A stretch of DNA of 64,000 nucleotides from Aureobasidium sp. EXF-3400 (Eukaryota > Ascomycota > Dothideomycetes > Dothideales > Saccotheciaceae), in NCBI GenBank assembly GCA_024195585.1, contig SWBL01000119.1:62001-126000 (forward strand), read 5' to 3'. The notes below the pieces were generated by a model. That model saw only the letters and a list, made by a program, of their open reading frames with translations. It was not told the origin of the DNA and did no database searches. Below, in pieces: positions 22,163 to 32,860 of this stretch (position 1 is its first letter; every line of letters starts with the position of its first letter). Position numbers and translations under genes: made by a program.

Positions 22163-22924
22163 TAAATTATCTTCATCCGCCTCGAACGCCGGATCGTAAT
22201 GCGCTATCTCGCTGCGACCGCGCGATCAGACATGAACGCCTGGCAGAGAATCAAACGCTTGCGTCAGAACGACATGTTCAACGATGCAATGTGTGTACAG
22301 CACTCGCCACGCAGCTTCATGATGCCGAACATGAGCTTCAATGCGATCTCCTGAACAGGAAGGTGCTCGCGAATACGAGCATCTTGAGGGCTTTGCAGTT
22401 CAACTGCCGATTTGGAAATCTTCAACCCGCCGAACCCAGTTGCACATGTTCACATGCTACGAGCTCCAGAGAATTCCCCAGGATGGATTGAGCTATATCA
22501 CAGGACTTGGTATTGCCTTGCCATGCAGGGATTCGGACGGCCAACACGACCGTCGGCACTTGTAAGATCCTACAACAAGTCGGTAAATGAAGAGCCAAAC
22601 AGCATCTGGAAAGATTGCAGAGTATTCACTGTCGTCAAATATTCCACATATCACATTCACTGCCAAACCTTTCGGTTCATTATGCTCTGTTTCATCGGTC
22701 TCTTGCTTCGAAGGAGCCGTTTTGGCTGAACTTTACCGTAAAGCCGATTCCAGCCCTTCTTCGGAAGATACACTTCAGGCAATGATCTACTTCCGAAAAA
22801 GCATGCCATCATCTTTTTAATAGAAGCGTCTCGCACGCACGACATCTTTCAAACATTTATTGGTTACCACCTCGTCGCTACAAATCAGCTGTAAAAAATA
22901 TCGTACTCTGGATTCCAGCTCATC
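22163..22924. other. Intergenic, no gene seen
   Basis: About 760 bp between Mtg1 and the muconate-cyclase-like gene. Several overlapping short frames exist, none protein-like. It should hold the Mtg1 terminator and the promoter of the downstream gene. Confidence 0.5.
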
Positions 22925-24058
22925 ATGGATTTTCTGGTCGGCACATTTTATACACCGAAATTGTTTACACTTCGCTTCACACCAAGCAAAGACATCTCAA
23001 AATGCAAACTGGAGATCAGGCACACTTCCGAAGCTATAGGCGGACACTCATGGCTCTGTCTATCCGCCGATAAAACACACCTCTACACCACCGTATGGGC
23101 CTCACCACCCGCTGTAGCCTCTTATCGCATTGAACCCGACCACACCATCACATTCCTAAACTCTCAACCCGTACGCGCAATGAGTGGCTACGTATGCTCA
23201 TCACCCACAACACTCTACTCAGCCGGCGGTCCCACCGGCGAAGTGTTCTCCTTGTCCACTGACAGCAGTATCGGTCCTCTCATCCAAAACCTAGAATTCA
23301 GAGATCAAGGCGGCAATGAAAACGATGGAGCTAGATCTGGAGTCAAACATGGAGATTTCGGAGGTTTGAGACATGGTGCTCATTCTGTGGATCTTTCTGC
23401 TTCTGGAAACGAACTTTTCATTGCGGATATCGGACATAACTGTATCTGGAGCTATCACATTTCCTCAACACCTACAACACAAGGGAAACTGGAAAACCGT
23501 CAGAAATGGATTGCTAGTAGGAAAAACGATGGGCCGAGACATACATGGCCACATCCTAACGGCAAAGTTCTCTATTCGGTACAGGAACACAGTTGTTATG
23601 TGGATACGCTATCAATCTCGGATGGCACAGAACTAGATCTCATCTCCGGCGCAAGGATCATACCTAAGGACAAGGATGAGAAGAATTATTGGGCCGATGA
23701 GGTGCGATTGAGTAGACCAGCTTCTGGGTCACCGAGATATATGTACGCTTCGACGCGTGGCTTGGAAAAGGAGACGAAAGGCTACGTTGCGGTGTTTGAG
23801 TTGGATGAAGATGGTTCAGTGCGAGGAGAGGCGATTGATATCTTTGAGACTGTGACGAGTGGTGGCATTGCCAATGCTATTGAGCCTGCGCCAATGGTTG
23901 AGGGTCAAGGAGTAGAATACTTGGCAATGACGGATAGTCAGGAGGGTTATGTGTTCATGTTGGCCTTTGATGGCAAGAGAATTACAGAGGTTGCAAGGAC
24001 GCAGTTAACAGGAGATGATGGTAAAACTCTAGCCGCTGCTACAGCAGTGTGGTTATGA
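22925..24058 (+). CDS. Carboxy-cis,cis-muconate cyclase-like beta-propeller
   Basis: A single exon of 377 residues without a signal peptide. It has the seven-bladed propeller of the lactonase family and resembles fungal 3-carboxy-cis,cis-muconate lactonizing enzyme, which acts in the protocatechuate branch of the beta-ketoadipate pathway for aromatic breakdown. Family-typical segments are MDFLVGTFYTP at the start, GGHSWLCLS near residue 40, RHGAHSVDLSASGNELFIAD in the middle, GPRHTWPHPNGKVLYSVQE near 210, and TSGGIANAIEP with AMTDSQEGYVF near the end. A cytosolic location is expected. No other pathway gene (cycloisomerase, decarboxylase or thiolase) is nearby, so substrate assignment rests on similarity alone. 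Confidence 0.83.
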   Translation: MDFLVGTFYTPKLFTLRFTPSKDISKCKLEIRHTSEAIGGHSWLCLSADKTHLYTTVWASPPAVASYRIEPDHTITFLNSQPVRAMSGYVCSSPTTLYSAGGPTGEVFSLSTDSSIGPLIQNLEFRDQGGNENDGARSGVKHGDFGGLRHGAHSVDLSASGNELFIADIGHNCIWSYHISSTPTTQGKLENRQKWIASRKNDGPRHTWPHPNGKVLYSVQEHSCYVDTLSISDGTELDLISGARIIPKDKDEKNYWADEVRLSRPASGSPRYMYASTRGLEKETKGYVAVFELDEDGSVRGEAIDIFETVTSGGIANAIEPAPMVEGQGVEYLAMTDSQEGYVFMLAFDGKRITEVARTQLTGDDGKTLAAATAVWL

Positions 24059-24319
24059 GCAAACCGTGTAAAAATAGTATTCATCAAGTCAAGCTACTGC
24101 TTCGTCTACAGAAAGCATATCAGCCTACAACAAAGCTCTGCCAACTCCGTGTGCGCATATCTCGTAAAAATCCCTTTGACTCCATCCGTAATGCCTTGCA
24201 ACCCGATCATTAACATGAGCCATACTCTTTCGCGTGCTCTTCTTATTCTCATATCATAGCAAGCACACGTGCTGCGGACTTCGCAGGCCCCCGTCATTAT
24301 AGCAATAATCCAGCCATTC

Positions 24320-25407
24320 CTACGGCCTGTAGATATCGACGGCTCCACTGATGGTGTCGACGCGGGCCTCTACTCCATCCAGCTTACTGCGAAGTGTTCT
24401 TACCTCCCGTTGAAGCTTCTCGACCAGATTAAACAAGTTGTTCATGTCACGAGCGGAGATCTCGTAACGGTCGTGGTTCTGATATCTGTCGTCAGATCGG
24501 GATACGTCGTTGTGAGAATCGTAGTACTGGCGGGTGTCCGGGTCCGGTCGGGTCGATCGCGCACTATCACCATTGACGCCGCTTCGTTCTCTCTCTGCTG
24601 CCGATCCCGGTACATGTACCGGAGAATAGTGACGTCCGTTGATGGAAGCAGGGGCGTCGAAGTTAGGTCGCGATGGAGTAGCGTTCAAGCCTCTGCCTGC
24701 TTCTGGGAAGCCACCGCTGTAACTCGAGAGGCGTGGTCGCTTGGCTGCAAGCTCGACCGGCGGACTACGCGAGTCGTCGTCATCCAGATCATCGCGTTTG
24801 CGGGCACCAGCAATTTTAAGAAGCGGGAAACCAGTTCGCTGTTGCTGTGAAAAGGTCAGCTGTTGTGGATATGAACTTGAGGAGTTTCAAAACTCACGTG
24901 AGACTCTCTGGCTTCTCTAGCATGTGAGCATCCACTCTGTGTGTATGAACATCGAACACATCCGGTCTTGTCATGACTGTTGGGCCGCGTCATACAAGCT
25001 CTGTTCTGTCTCTCACACGTGTCACATCTAGGATTACGTTCTGTGCCATAACGCATTCCCTTGGAAGCTCTGGTATGACGAGGGTTGTCCATGTCAAGCA
25101 GGTTCCACCAGTAGTCGTGTCTCTCGATGTCAAAGTCGCCGTCGTAACGAGGGGGTTCTGGTTCAGCATCGCCGCCAGTGAGTAGTTCATCGATATCAGA
25201 TTGTGCATCAGCATCGGCCGAAGCAGTGTGACTTCCGTTGGAAGGCTCCATATCGACTCTGGGCCCGGCGACCCGGATTTCAGACTCGGATGGAGGGTTT
25301 GTCTCCTTAGCGTTGGCCACCGACCAAGTCGGCACTTGTGGGCGAGTTTCACCGTTTACTTCGGCTCCGACATGGCTTTCACGTGGACTGCTACGGAGAT
25401 CTGCCAT
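24320..25407 (-). CDS. Protein with central Zn2Cys6-like cluster and C-terminal coiled coil
   Basis: Two exons on the minus strand (25407-24898 and 24844-24320) with a 53-nt intron give 344 residues. Cys at 128, 131, 138, 150, 153 and 160 form CX2CX6CX11CX2CX6C, matching a fungal binuclear zinc cluster, but it sits mid-protein rather than at the N-terminus. The preceding 127 residues are acidic and disordered, with a hydrophobic/aromatic patch HDYWWNLLDMDNPRH just before the cluster. After it come a nuclear-localisation-like AARKRDD/AAKRPRLSS region, a Ser/Arg/Tyr-rich stretch, and a coiled coil at about 305-335 (LFNLVEKLQREVRTLRSKL). There is no fungal-trans domain. It could be a DNA-binding regulator that dimerises through the C-terminus. 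Function is not known. Confidence 0.82.
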
Positions 25408-26331
25408 GGTATTCTCAGTGGTTTGTGGTGATGGCCTGTTTGACTGATTCTGCTCGGTGACTGCAAGAGCATAAGCTTGTTATCTTGATGCGACAGTAAA
25501 TGGCAATCGCCGCGTACCGGTCAAGGGTTCTTGCGCAAACCTACGGCTACCCTCCGATATTGAATTCGAGTATACTTCCATTTATCGATGGAATATGATT
25601 GTCGTTGATAAAGTTAAAGGGATGATTTCAGGGCGGCAAGTAAGAATGGGAGAGGCGAGCGAGAGGGAAATCGACGGCGGGGGTCGGCCTCGTTTTGGTC
25701 GCAAGGCAGGCACGGCCCGGGAGTGGCTTCTTCTCTTGTGCGGGCGGGAGCGTCGCCAGTCAGGAGCCGAAGAGCTCCGACAAGGCATCAAGCCATTCTA
25801 CCGTCTCGCTACATGTCATTTTTGCTTCGGATGTTCATACTCTCATCTCTAGCGATACTACAGTCTTTCTCTTCACGTCTGTATCAACACATAGAGCTCG
25901 AGCAAACGAAAGAATTGGGTCGGTCTTGATGCGGTTCATGGCGCGTACGGGCGCTCTCCCAACTTCCGGCCGTTAGCTGCATCAGCAAATGGATCCCCAA
26001 AGACGGGCCAGGCAACACACGCCCTTGGCGCCACGAGCAGGGCCAAAAGCAGGCCAGATAGAACACCCGGGATCCCTCGCAGACGCGTACATATCGCTCA
26101 TGGTCCGGATGTCTTTGTTGCGTTGGCGCATTATCCCTGGCCCCTCGCTTTGGTAAGGCGGTGAATCTACGCTGATCTACGCTGTCGGCGTCCGCCTCCG
26201 GTCTCGGCTCCAGCACACAACGCGACGCGCATCACGGCATCTATAAGTTCAATGTGCTACCAGATAAAATAAACAGGTCAAGAATTCGGCATTCTACATT
26301 TCGCAGCGTCTATTCACTTATTCGCGAGTCT
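25408..26331. other. Intergenic, no gene seen
   Basis: Roughly 0.9 kb upstream of the central-zinc-cluster gene. The part around 25650-25760 is G-rich and GC-richer than its surroundings. Short frames exist on both strands but none looks coding. Confidence 0.45.
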
Positions 26332-26927
26332 TTATACTGCCACACAGCCGTGCCGCGCCCGATCTCTGTCGCAGCAGACTCCCGAAGCCTCCTCGCGAAG
26401 CTTCGCTGTACCTGACCGGCGTCCCTGTCTCGAACTTTCGCATGTCGCAGGCTTCGCAGCGCATCGTGTTCTCTCTAGAAAGCAAGATATCTTGTTTGTC
26501 TTTCGTTCGGTCAAGGTTGTGATGCGATGTTGACAATCTTTTGCGCGGTCCATTCGTCTCAACCCCATCGAGCTCTCCAGATTTCGATACTCAAAAGATC
26601 TAATATGGCTGGCTGTGAGTTCACTGTCTGTTTGTGACTTGTAAGATGGCCAACCTTACGTTTCTGGAGTCTCTGAAGATAGCCTTGTTGACTCTCCAGG
26701 TTCCTTTCGGGTCTACATATGGTCCCGCCGCTGTCGTGATCAACCGGGTCTTGGTTGATTGCTTGCAACTCGATACCCATTTCCAAGTCTGACGTATCTC
26801 TTCCGTTGACGGTTCTGTAGGCGAACATGTTTGCGACTCTTTTCGATGCGAATCTGACTACCCACCAGCCTGATGGCGGTGTCTGTTTGCCAACTGGGGG
26901 TGAAAGCGATCTCCGTGGGATGGTCAT
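26332..26927 (-). CDS. Weak two-exon hypothetical gene
   Basis: A possible gene on the minus strand: exon 26927-26660, a 47-nt intron with GTAAGG donor and CTCACAG acceptor, then exon 26612-26332, giving 182 residues starting MTIPRRSLSPP. Two otherwise separate open frames join in phase across a reasonable intron, and the first exon contains PSGWWVVRFASKRVANMFAY, which looks protein-like. The second exon is strongly basic and Cys-rich (ERTRCAAKPATCE) and less convincing. The start is uncertain; the frame stays open upstream to 27077. No family is recognised. It may be a pseudogene or a spurious frame in the 3' flank of the RTA1-like gene. Confidence 0.27.
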
Positions 26928-27155
26928 GCTGGATCTTCTGCTTAGTGTACCGCTTTGTATATTTGCACACTCGACTGACTCTGAAAAATTACAGTTGTCC
27001 GAGTACGTAGTAAGTCTCGAAGAGTTTATTTTCTCGCCAAAGCACAATTCTGTCGATGATTCTTGGTTCGATCTCAAACATGCTCATTCTATTATAAACT
27101 CTATCTCTAACAGTATCACACACAAAAAGTCTGAGAAACCATTACTTGAAAGGCC

Positions 27156-28031
27156 TCAAGTCTCGACATCGGAGTGCAGTCTCTCCGGCATTCCCTTCTC
27201 CGCATCGGTTGCGTTGGTACTCTTTTCAACTCGGCGCAATAGCACGCAAGGGTTCAAGATCGCCAGAACACACATAGCAACAAGCATGGGTGCGGCATCC
27301 AAGCCAATAACATAACCCTGCTGTGTGATCAATGGACCACTCCAACCTTGGCACAACTCGATGGAACGGTAGAAGCCTCTCAGATTCATCATGGTCGTGC
27401 TAATGACGATAGCAGTACACGTCAATAGCAGAGCTCGATTCGCCTTGATTTGCGATGCCCCACGCGGCAGGACGATACACAGAAATCCAGCGAAGACCAT
27501 TCCAGAGGCCAGTTGAGCGATGATTCCAACAACCATGATGGTCGTGCCAGGAGTGGTACTGGTACCTTGGTCAAAGGCCGCACCAGCCAGACCGCCGCCA
27601 ATGGCTTGAAGAGATAGGCATACACAATCGACACAGAAAATGACGATCAGATAGAGCTTTGGCGGCACCGGCGACACCCCTTCGCCCAGGACCTTGATGA
27701 TCATCCACAACGCAATGTAAACACCACTTTGCGTGTAGGCAGGTCCCATGATCAGCGTCGCGATCTGCATGGTTTGGATGTCGCCTGAGTAAGAGCAAGA
27801 GTGTGCGACGGTGCGACCAATCCAGCCGACGAGCTCGAGAATAGTGCCGCAACTGAAGAAGATACCCATCCACCAGTAGCGCGTGCGGAAGGTCTGGAGA
27901 ATGTTGGAGAAAGTGTATAAGCCAAAGCAGACGCTGAAGAAGATGCCTGCAGGGAGCGAAGGTTGGTATCCATAGCTTGATGGGTATGCACCGTAAGGAG
28001 CACAAGGTGGGATATATGGTGGTGGAGGCAT
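27156..28031 (-). CDS. RTA1-like lipid-translocating membrane protein
   Basis: A single exon of 291 residues. After a Pro/Tyr-rich N-terminus (MPPPPYIPPCAPYGAYPSS) there are seven hydrophobic segments, at about 26-45, 53-72, 85-110, 124-146, 160-184, 199-220 and 240-260. The conserved pattern of the RTA1/RTM1 family is visible: LELVGWIGRTVAH in helix 2-3, LIMGPAYTQSGVYIALW in helix 3, DCVCLSLQAIGGGLA in helix 4, and MNLRGFYRSIEL after helix 6. Yeast members (Rta1, Rsb1) act in the plasma membrane in resistance to aminocholesterol or in export of sphingoid bases. The protein ends in a short charged tail. Substrate is unknown. The assignment to the family is firm. Confidence 0.92.
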   Translation of the reverse strand: MPPPPYIPPCAPYGAYPSSYGYQPSLPAGIFFSVCFGLYTFSNILQTFRTRYWWMGIFFSCGTILELVGWIGRTVAHSCSYSGDIQTMQIATLIMGPAYTQSGVYIALWMIIKVLGEGVSPVPPKLYLIVIFCVDCVCLSLQAIGGGLAGAAFDQGTSTTPGTTIMVVGIIAQLASGMVFAGFLCIVLPRGASQIKANRALLLTCTAIVISTTMMNLRGFYRSIELCQGWSGPLITQQGYVIGLDAAPMLVAMCVLAILNPCVLLRRVEKSTNATDAEKGMPERLHSDVET

Positions 28032-28944
28032 TATGATGCGATATAATAGTGATGCGACAGTAAATGTGGTCTAATACGTAAGGTGGAATATGAGTTGAAT
28101 GCCAGAGGACCTACAGTGTCTACAACATCCTTATATATTTCTTTCACCTCTCTCGGACAGACTTACCTTTGATTTCCGCGTCACCATGTCTCTTGTATAC
28201 AGTCGTATTGGAGCTCGCAGTGCGAGAAGGATTCTATCGCAGTCGGGGCCGAAAGGGGTATAGCGTACCTGAATCCAAAGTTAATCTGCTGCCTACTTGT
28301 ATGGCGGTACCTATAGAGATGCCCTTACCCCTAACCGATTCAAAGAGGCTGTGTATAACAATGCGATCGATACACCGCAATCTAAAGTCACCGGATCGAT
28401 GATAAAACCGCCTCTGTTCATCGTTGCTCGTCCATTGTATATGCATTCTTGGGTAGTCTTCAACATTCTTCCTTTTTAGTATTGCTCAACAACTGTTTCT
28501 GCGTCTATACATCCTGGTGTCCATTTCGCCTAGTCTATAAACGCACATTGTATATGATTAATGGTATAGGCAAGTTGAGGTGGTTACCTAATTCTTTTTT
28601 TATCTGTACAATGAGGCTCTGTTCGCAGATGTCGTCAGCGTTGATCATTTCCCAATCCATCACGACTCTGCGAGCTCGAAGGATTCCTCCGATTCCAGGC
28701 TCCTGACTTTCTGCTTCTTCTGCTTGCATTCTTCAAGGACTTGGCATTCTTGGAATTGTCGCTGGTCTTGCGGAGTCCCTATCAACTCCAGTGTAGAGAG
28801 GCTATTTCGAGTTGTTCCGGCAGAACTTTGAAAATGAGCTGCGAGAGCGACACTGGTAGATTGGACCGATAAGAAGGGTGTTTTGAGTGATACAGGTGGT
28901 CGTTGTCTATCCTGAGGTCATACAATCATCACGATATGCTTCTC
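28032..28944. other. Intergenic, no gene seen
   Basis: About 0.9 kb between the RTA1-like and DJ-1-like genes. Only short frames, the best being 64-85 codons, with no protein-like composition. It contains the RTA1 promoter (a TATATATTTC run near 28130) and the DJ-1-like 3' flank. Confidence 0.5.
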
Positions 28945-29703
28945 CTAAGCCTTCATCATCTCAATGAACTTGTCTGCCATAGCGTTGGCAGCCATAGGGT
29001 TATCACCACTGACGACCTCACGGTCAACAGTGATATAGCCAACCTTCTGAGCCACGCCCTCAACCATCTCAGCGCCCTCTGCCCTCAACGCACTTTCCAC
29101 CTTAGGGATCTCAGCACCCAGCATAGTCTCCATCATCGACTCCTCCATATCAGACCAACAAGTGAGTTTATAACCAGCGTAGATGAACTTTCCACTCGAC
29201 GCTTTGGTGGACAGGAAAGCGTAAGGTCCATGACAGATGGTAGCAGTAGGTTTCTGCTTGTTGTGGAAGTGCTCCAGAATACGACCCAGATCCTTGTTGT
29301 CGCCCAGATCCGTCAAAGGCGCATGACCACCAGGGATAAACACACCGCTGAACTGCTGCAACTCATCATCACCGATATCCCTGAACTTTCTGGGTGAAGA
29401 GAAACCATTTTCCTTCTTCATACGTTCGAGCAACTCGGTTTCGCGACGACGTTCGTAGAAGTTTCCTGCAAAGGCGAGGAGGGATGTACTCAAAGGGTCG
29501 GGAACTGGCTCTTTGCCTTCAGGGGTGGCGAAGGTGACTTCGTAGCCGGCTTCTAAGAGTTTAGAGAGTGGCTTTGCGAGTTCCATGAGGAAGAATCCGG
29601 AGGGTTGGGAGACAGTTTTGCCAGCTTCCGCACCTGAGGTCTTTTTCATGTCGAAGTGGTCGGCATCTGAGAGGATGATGAGGACTTTTTGTGAAGATGC
29701 CAT
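28945..29703 (-). CDS. DJ-1/PfpI family protein (Hsp31-like)
   Basis: A single exon of 252 residues. The nucleophile elbow is ATICHGPYAF with Cys157 followed by His158. Glu41 in FFLMELAKP is the likely third active-site residue, in the position used by class-I glutamine-amidotransferase-like Hsp31 proteins. The GVFIPGGHAPLTDL segment before the Cys is typical of the family. Fungal members are chaperones or glutathione-independent glyoxalases (D-lactate from methylglyoxal) induced by oxidative stress, in the cytosol. There is no signal peptide. The length matches single-domain Hsp31-type proteins. Confidence 0.92.
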   Translation of the reverse strand: MASSQKVLIILSDADHFDMKKTSGAEAGKTVSQPSGFFLMELAKPLSKLLEAGYEVTFATPEGKEPVPDPLSTSLLAFAGNFYERRRETELLERMKKENGFSSPRKFRDIGDDELQQFSGVFIPGGHAPLTDLGDNKDLGRILEHFHNKQKPTATICHGPYAFLSTKASSGKFIYAGYKLTCWSDMEESMMETMLGAEIPKVESALRAEGAEMVEGVAQKVGYITVDREVVSGDNPMAANAMADKFIEMMKA

Positions 29704-30446
29704 GATTGATGTGTTGTAATGTTGTGATGTGTTTCTTGTTGGATGATAGAGTCCAGATCTGTTAGGCGTGAAGAAAGAGAGAGCAGTGAGAAATTTGAAG
29801 AGAATGGTGTTTTGAACCGTGATGTTCCACGGAAGTCACTATGACGTCTGACAGATTATCAGCGATTCTAGAAGATGTTCAGTTTTCACGTGCTGTATAC
29901 GAGTCATGGTGTACTGATCTCTCAAGTCTTCAGACAACAAAGGCTTTATACTCCTCGAATTTGGTAGTCTGCGTTCCGTTGTTGGTAGAACATTCCAAAG
30001 TCCTCGGGGCAGTGAATGGAAAACCGCGCAAGCCGGATGTGTAAGACTGATCATGTACGAAATTATCATCGATGAGCCTTCCCTGAAGTCTGGTCATATT
30101 GAACTGTTCAACGTGTCGATATAACACGCTCCATTATTCCTGAGATGGTTTGAAACTCCAGTAGAATGGGCATGGAGTTACATATTGTCGTAAGAAGAAA
30201 AGAACAGGGTTGTCCTGACAGAAGCTATAAAACTCCGCCGAAGTTATCCCATCGGACGCGTTTTCGATCGCGTCTTCTGACGACTTGCATCGCCTTTCCA
30301 CTTTGCGAACGGAGATCGTTCTTCGACACGTCAATATTGCTCCAAATTTTCCATCAGAGCGAAGGATCCTATTCGTATATGGGAGCTACGTCCGTTCCAT
30401 CCGACCAGGAAACCAGTCGTGCACATTTCCACCTCTGGATCCTACA
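29704..30446. other. Intergenic, no gene seen
   Basis: About 740 bp between the DJ-1-like start and the stop of the rhodopsin-domain gene. Short frames only. It should carry the DJ-1-like promoter. Confidence 0.5.
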
Positions 30447-31729
30447 TCAGCCACTCCTATCATCACTGTAGGTGACTTGAACATCCGTCTTCTTGACAAT
30501 GTGACTTTGAGATTCCCGGCTTCCCACAGAGTCAGAGTCTTCGATCTGATCGCCTGCTTGAGCATCAGACCAGATCATAGGCGGCAGTGGCGGAGGAGCA
30601 GCCTCTGTCAAGTAAGACGATTGCCGGGTCTTGCTCAAGGAACGCAGCTTTGAGGAATATCCAGATCTGGAGACTCTGCTGGCATTACTGACAGGTATCT
30701 TTGTGTGTGTGCTGAAAGTAGTCGCCGCACGCTTCAAGGGTTGAATTGCTGTTGCAAGGATACTGTATCCTACCAGAGCAATTTGCCAGTATAGTGCGGA
30801 TCCGTACACAATCAAAGAGGAGCTCCCTGAAGCGATATAATGTTTGAAGGCGGCGAGGAAGTAGACAGAGATCAAGACGAGACTGAAAGGGTCAGTCGAT
30901 ACAATCGATGACAGATGCAAAGCTTACATACGGCAGTCTCAAGCCAAAGATGGTTATGACGGTGATCTTGTATTCAAGTTTCATCTTCAGTTGACAGAAA
31001 AGATAGGATGATGACAGGAAGATGAACAACTCGATTAAGATGCTGAGGACTAGGATTGTCTCTAGGCCTTTGACCTGTGGTGAGTTAGCAATGATCGTAG
31101 TTGCATGGTCTACTCTCCTGCTTACGTTATGGCCACAGACCAACAGGTGATGCGCATTTGTGGCATGAGGTTGCGAACAAGCAGAAGCCCAGCCAGCAGC
31201 AGCAGAGATCATCCATACGACGATGAAACATGACGCCCCGCCGAACGCTGCAATGTATTTCTTGTCTCGCATGGTGCCTCTGCAGAGGATCTTGTACAGC
31301 ATTGCCACCGTCGACAGTTTCGAGAAGCCGTCTGCCACAAAACACAGACAAGAGCTGTTGACGACCAACTAGTAGATTCATCAGCTTGTTACGACCTCTG
31401 TGATCATGGTTGTCCTCACTCTTGCAATCCGGAGACTTTGTTCCTCTACTAGGCTTCGATTCGAGATCCCTAGTCCGCCGTGTAGTGCCTGATAGATACA
31501 TCCATAAGAGGACACAGCGAACACCTATTTCGAAAATCAATCAGCAGGTATCGCTAACGAGGTCATTCCAACTCACAAAGGCAAAGACAAGAAGTAAGTC
31601 TTCCAGTCCATGTTCATGTCCTCGTACTACAAGACGTAGGACAAGAGCCAAAGTACAAAGAACAACTGCCCAAGTAGTTTCTACCCAAAGCCATGGTGAT
31701 GCATTCAATGCAATCAATCGTCCGACCAT
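30447..31729 (-). CDS. Fungal rhodopsin-domain integral membrane protein
   Basis: Five exons on the minus strand (31729-31577, 31524-31420, 31368-31126, 31074-30932, 30882-30447) with four introns of 49-52 nt give 359 residues. Hydrophobic segments suggest seven membrane helices: about 15-35, 48-65, 90-110, 122-145, 170-195, 207-228 and 240-262. The order resembles the Pezizomycotina-wide family called the rhodopsin domain (the type named after satratoxin cluster protein SC4). Typical marks are the ETTWAVVLCTLALVLRL first helix, YGxG-like loop residues before helix 3 and the polar C-terminal tail. The ligand and function of this large family are mostly unknown; some members belong to the Pth11-like receptor group. 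The cytoplasmic tail of ~90 residues is Ser-rich. No CFEM domain is present. Confidence 0.82.
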
Positions 31730-32860
31730 GTCGAAGAAGACTCAGATCCAATGGAGTAAACAGTATGAGTAGATTGGCCAGCAGTCGCCGGATGGTTTAT
31801 CTTTTCTCCCTCCCATCAACCTCCACCCCAGGGAGTGGTTCGTCGCATTGCTTCAGTTTGGGAAGGATTATCTAACCACTGCTTGGCACTATGCTTCGAC
31901 TATATTCCACTCCAGCAGATGATCTCCTCTGTCTCAAACTTGAGCAGGGATAAGTTGGAAGATGATTAGATACTGTGTTGTCAGGAATCCGAAGCCTGAA
32001 GGCCACTCAAAGCTGGCGGCCGAGAACGACAAGGAGGATTTGATCTACAGATTTATCCACTCGTTCTTCGTATGTCAGGGATCAGTGATCCAGCTCTATG
32101 TCTTAAATATCATAACAGTCGCGTGAGGGAAATAGTGTTGAGCCGCTACTGCCTTGAACAGCGGGGGCGTACCATGCTGTCGGTATCTACTCTCCATCTA
32201 CCGGTCCCCATCCGAGCTCTTGTAGACCCGTAATTTTTTCTATATAATTGCTACTGTTGATCCAATCTAGAATTACACGCAAGTTATGGTAAAATATTGG
32301 ACTGGCTGAGTCGTGCTCCGATGGCTGGTGCCATGATCTTCTTGTAACTCTCTCGGAGTTGATTGAAGACATTCAGGAACCTGATAGAGTCTCAAGTATC
32401 AGGCTGTAATGACTAATGCAAAAGTGCATTATAACCACGTCGAATGCTGTGCCGCAAAACGCGTTAAACCTTCATAAATTGAACTTCGGCGCAAGACCCC
32501 GTTACCCGACAATGGACCCAAAGGACTGTTCCGCTAACGTCGAGGAACATGTGGCACGAGCATTGAACCGCATAAACTGCTTTATCATACCTTGTCATTA
32601 GCAGTCCGGTTAAGAACTGTGGTATATCCAGCGGGGTCTGGTCCTTGAGATCATCTCTACTCTTTCTCTTCTCGAGATTACCACTCTACCAAAGAAGTGG
32701 CGTGTTCATGCACTCAATCAAAGCAAAAGAATGGCCGCAGCAGTGGGGTCTCCAAGTGCAGATTGACTAGAACCTCTTCTGCATCTATAAAGCTGTCAGC
32801 GTAGGTTTGGTCATAGTGGATCTTCCATCTACTTTTCACCAGTGCAGCAGTCAACTCAAC
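31730..32860. other. Shared upstream region of rhodopsin-domain and permease genes
   Basis: 1.13 kb between divergently transcribed genes. Short frames only. GATA-like and GATAAG sequences occur near 31950, which would suit nitrogen regulation of the permease, but such short sites are common by chance. Confidence 0.5.
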
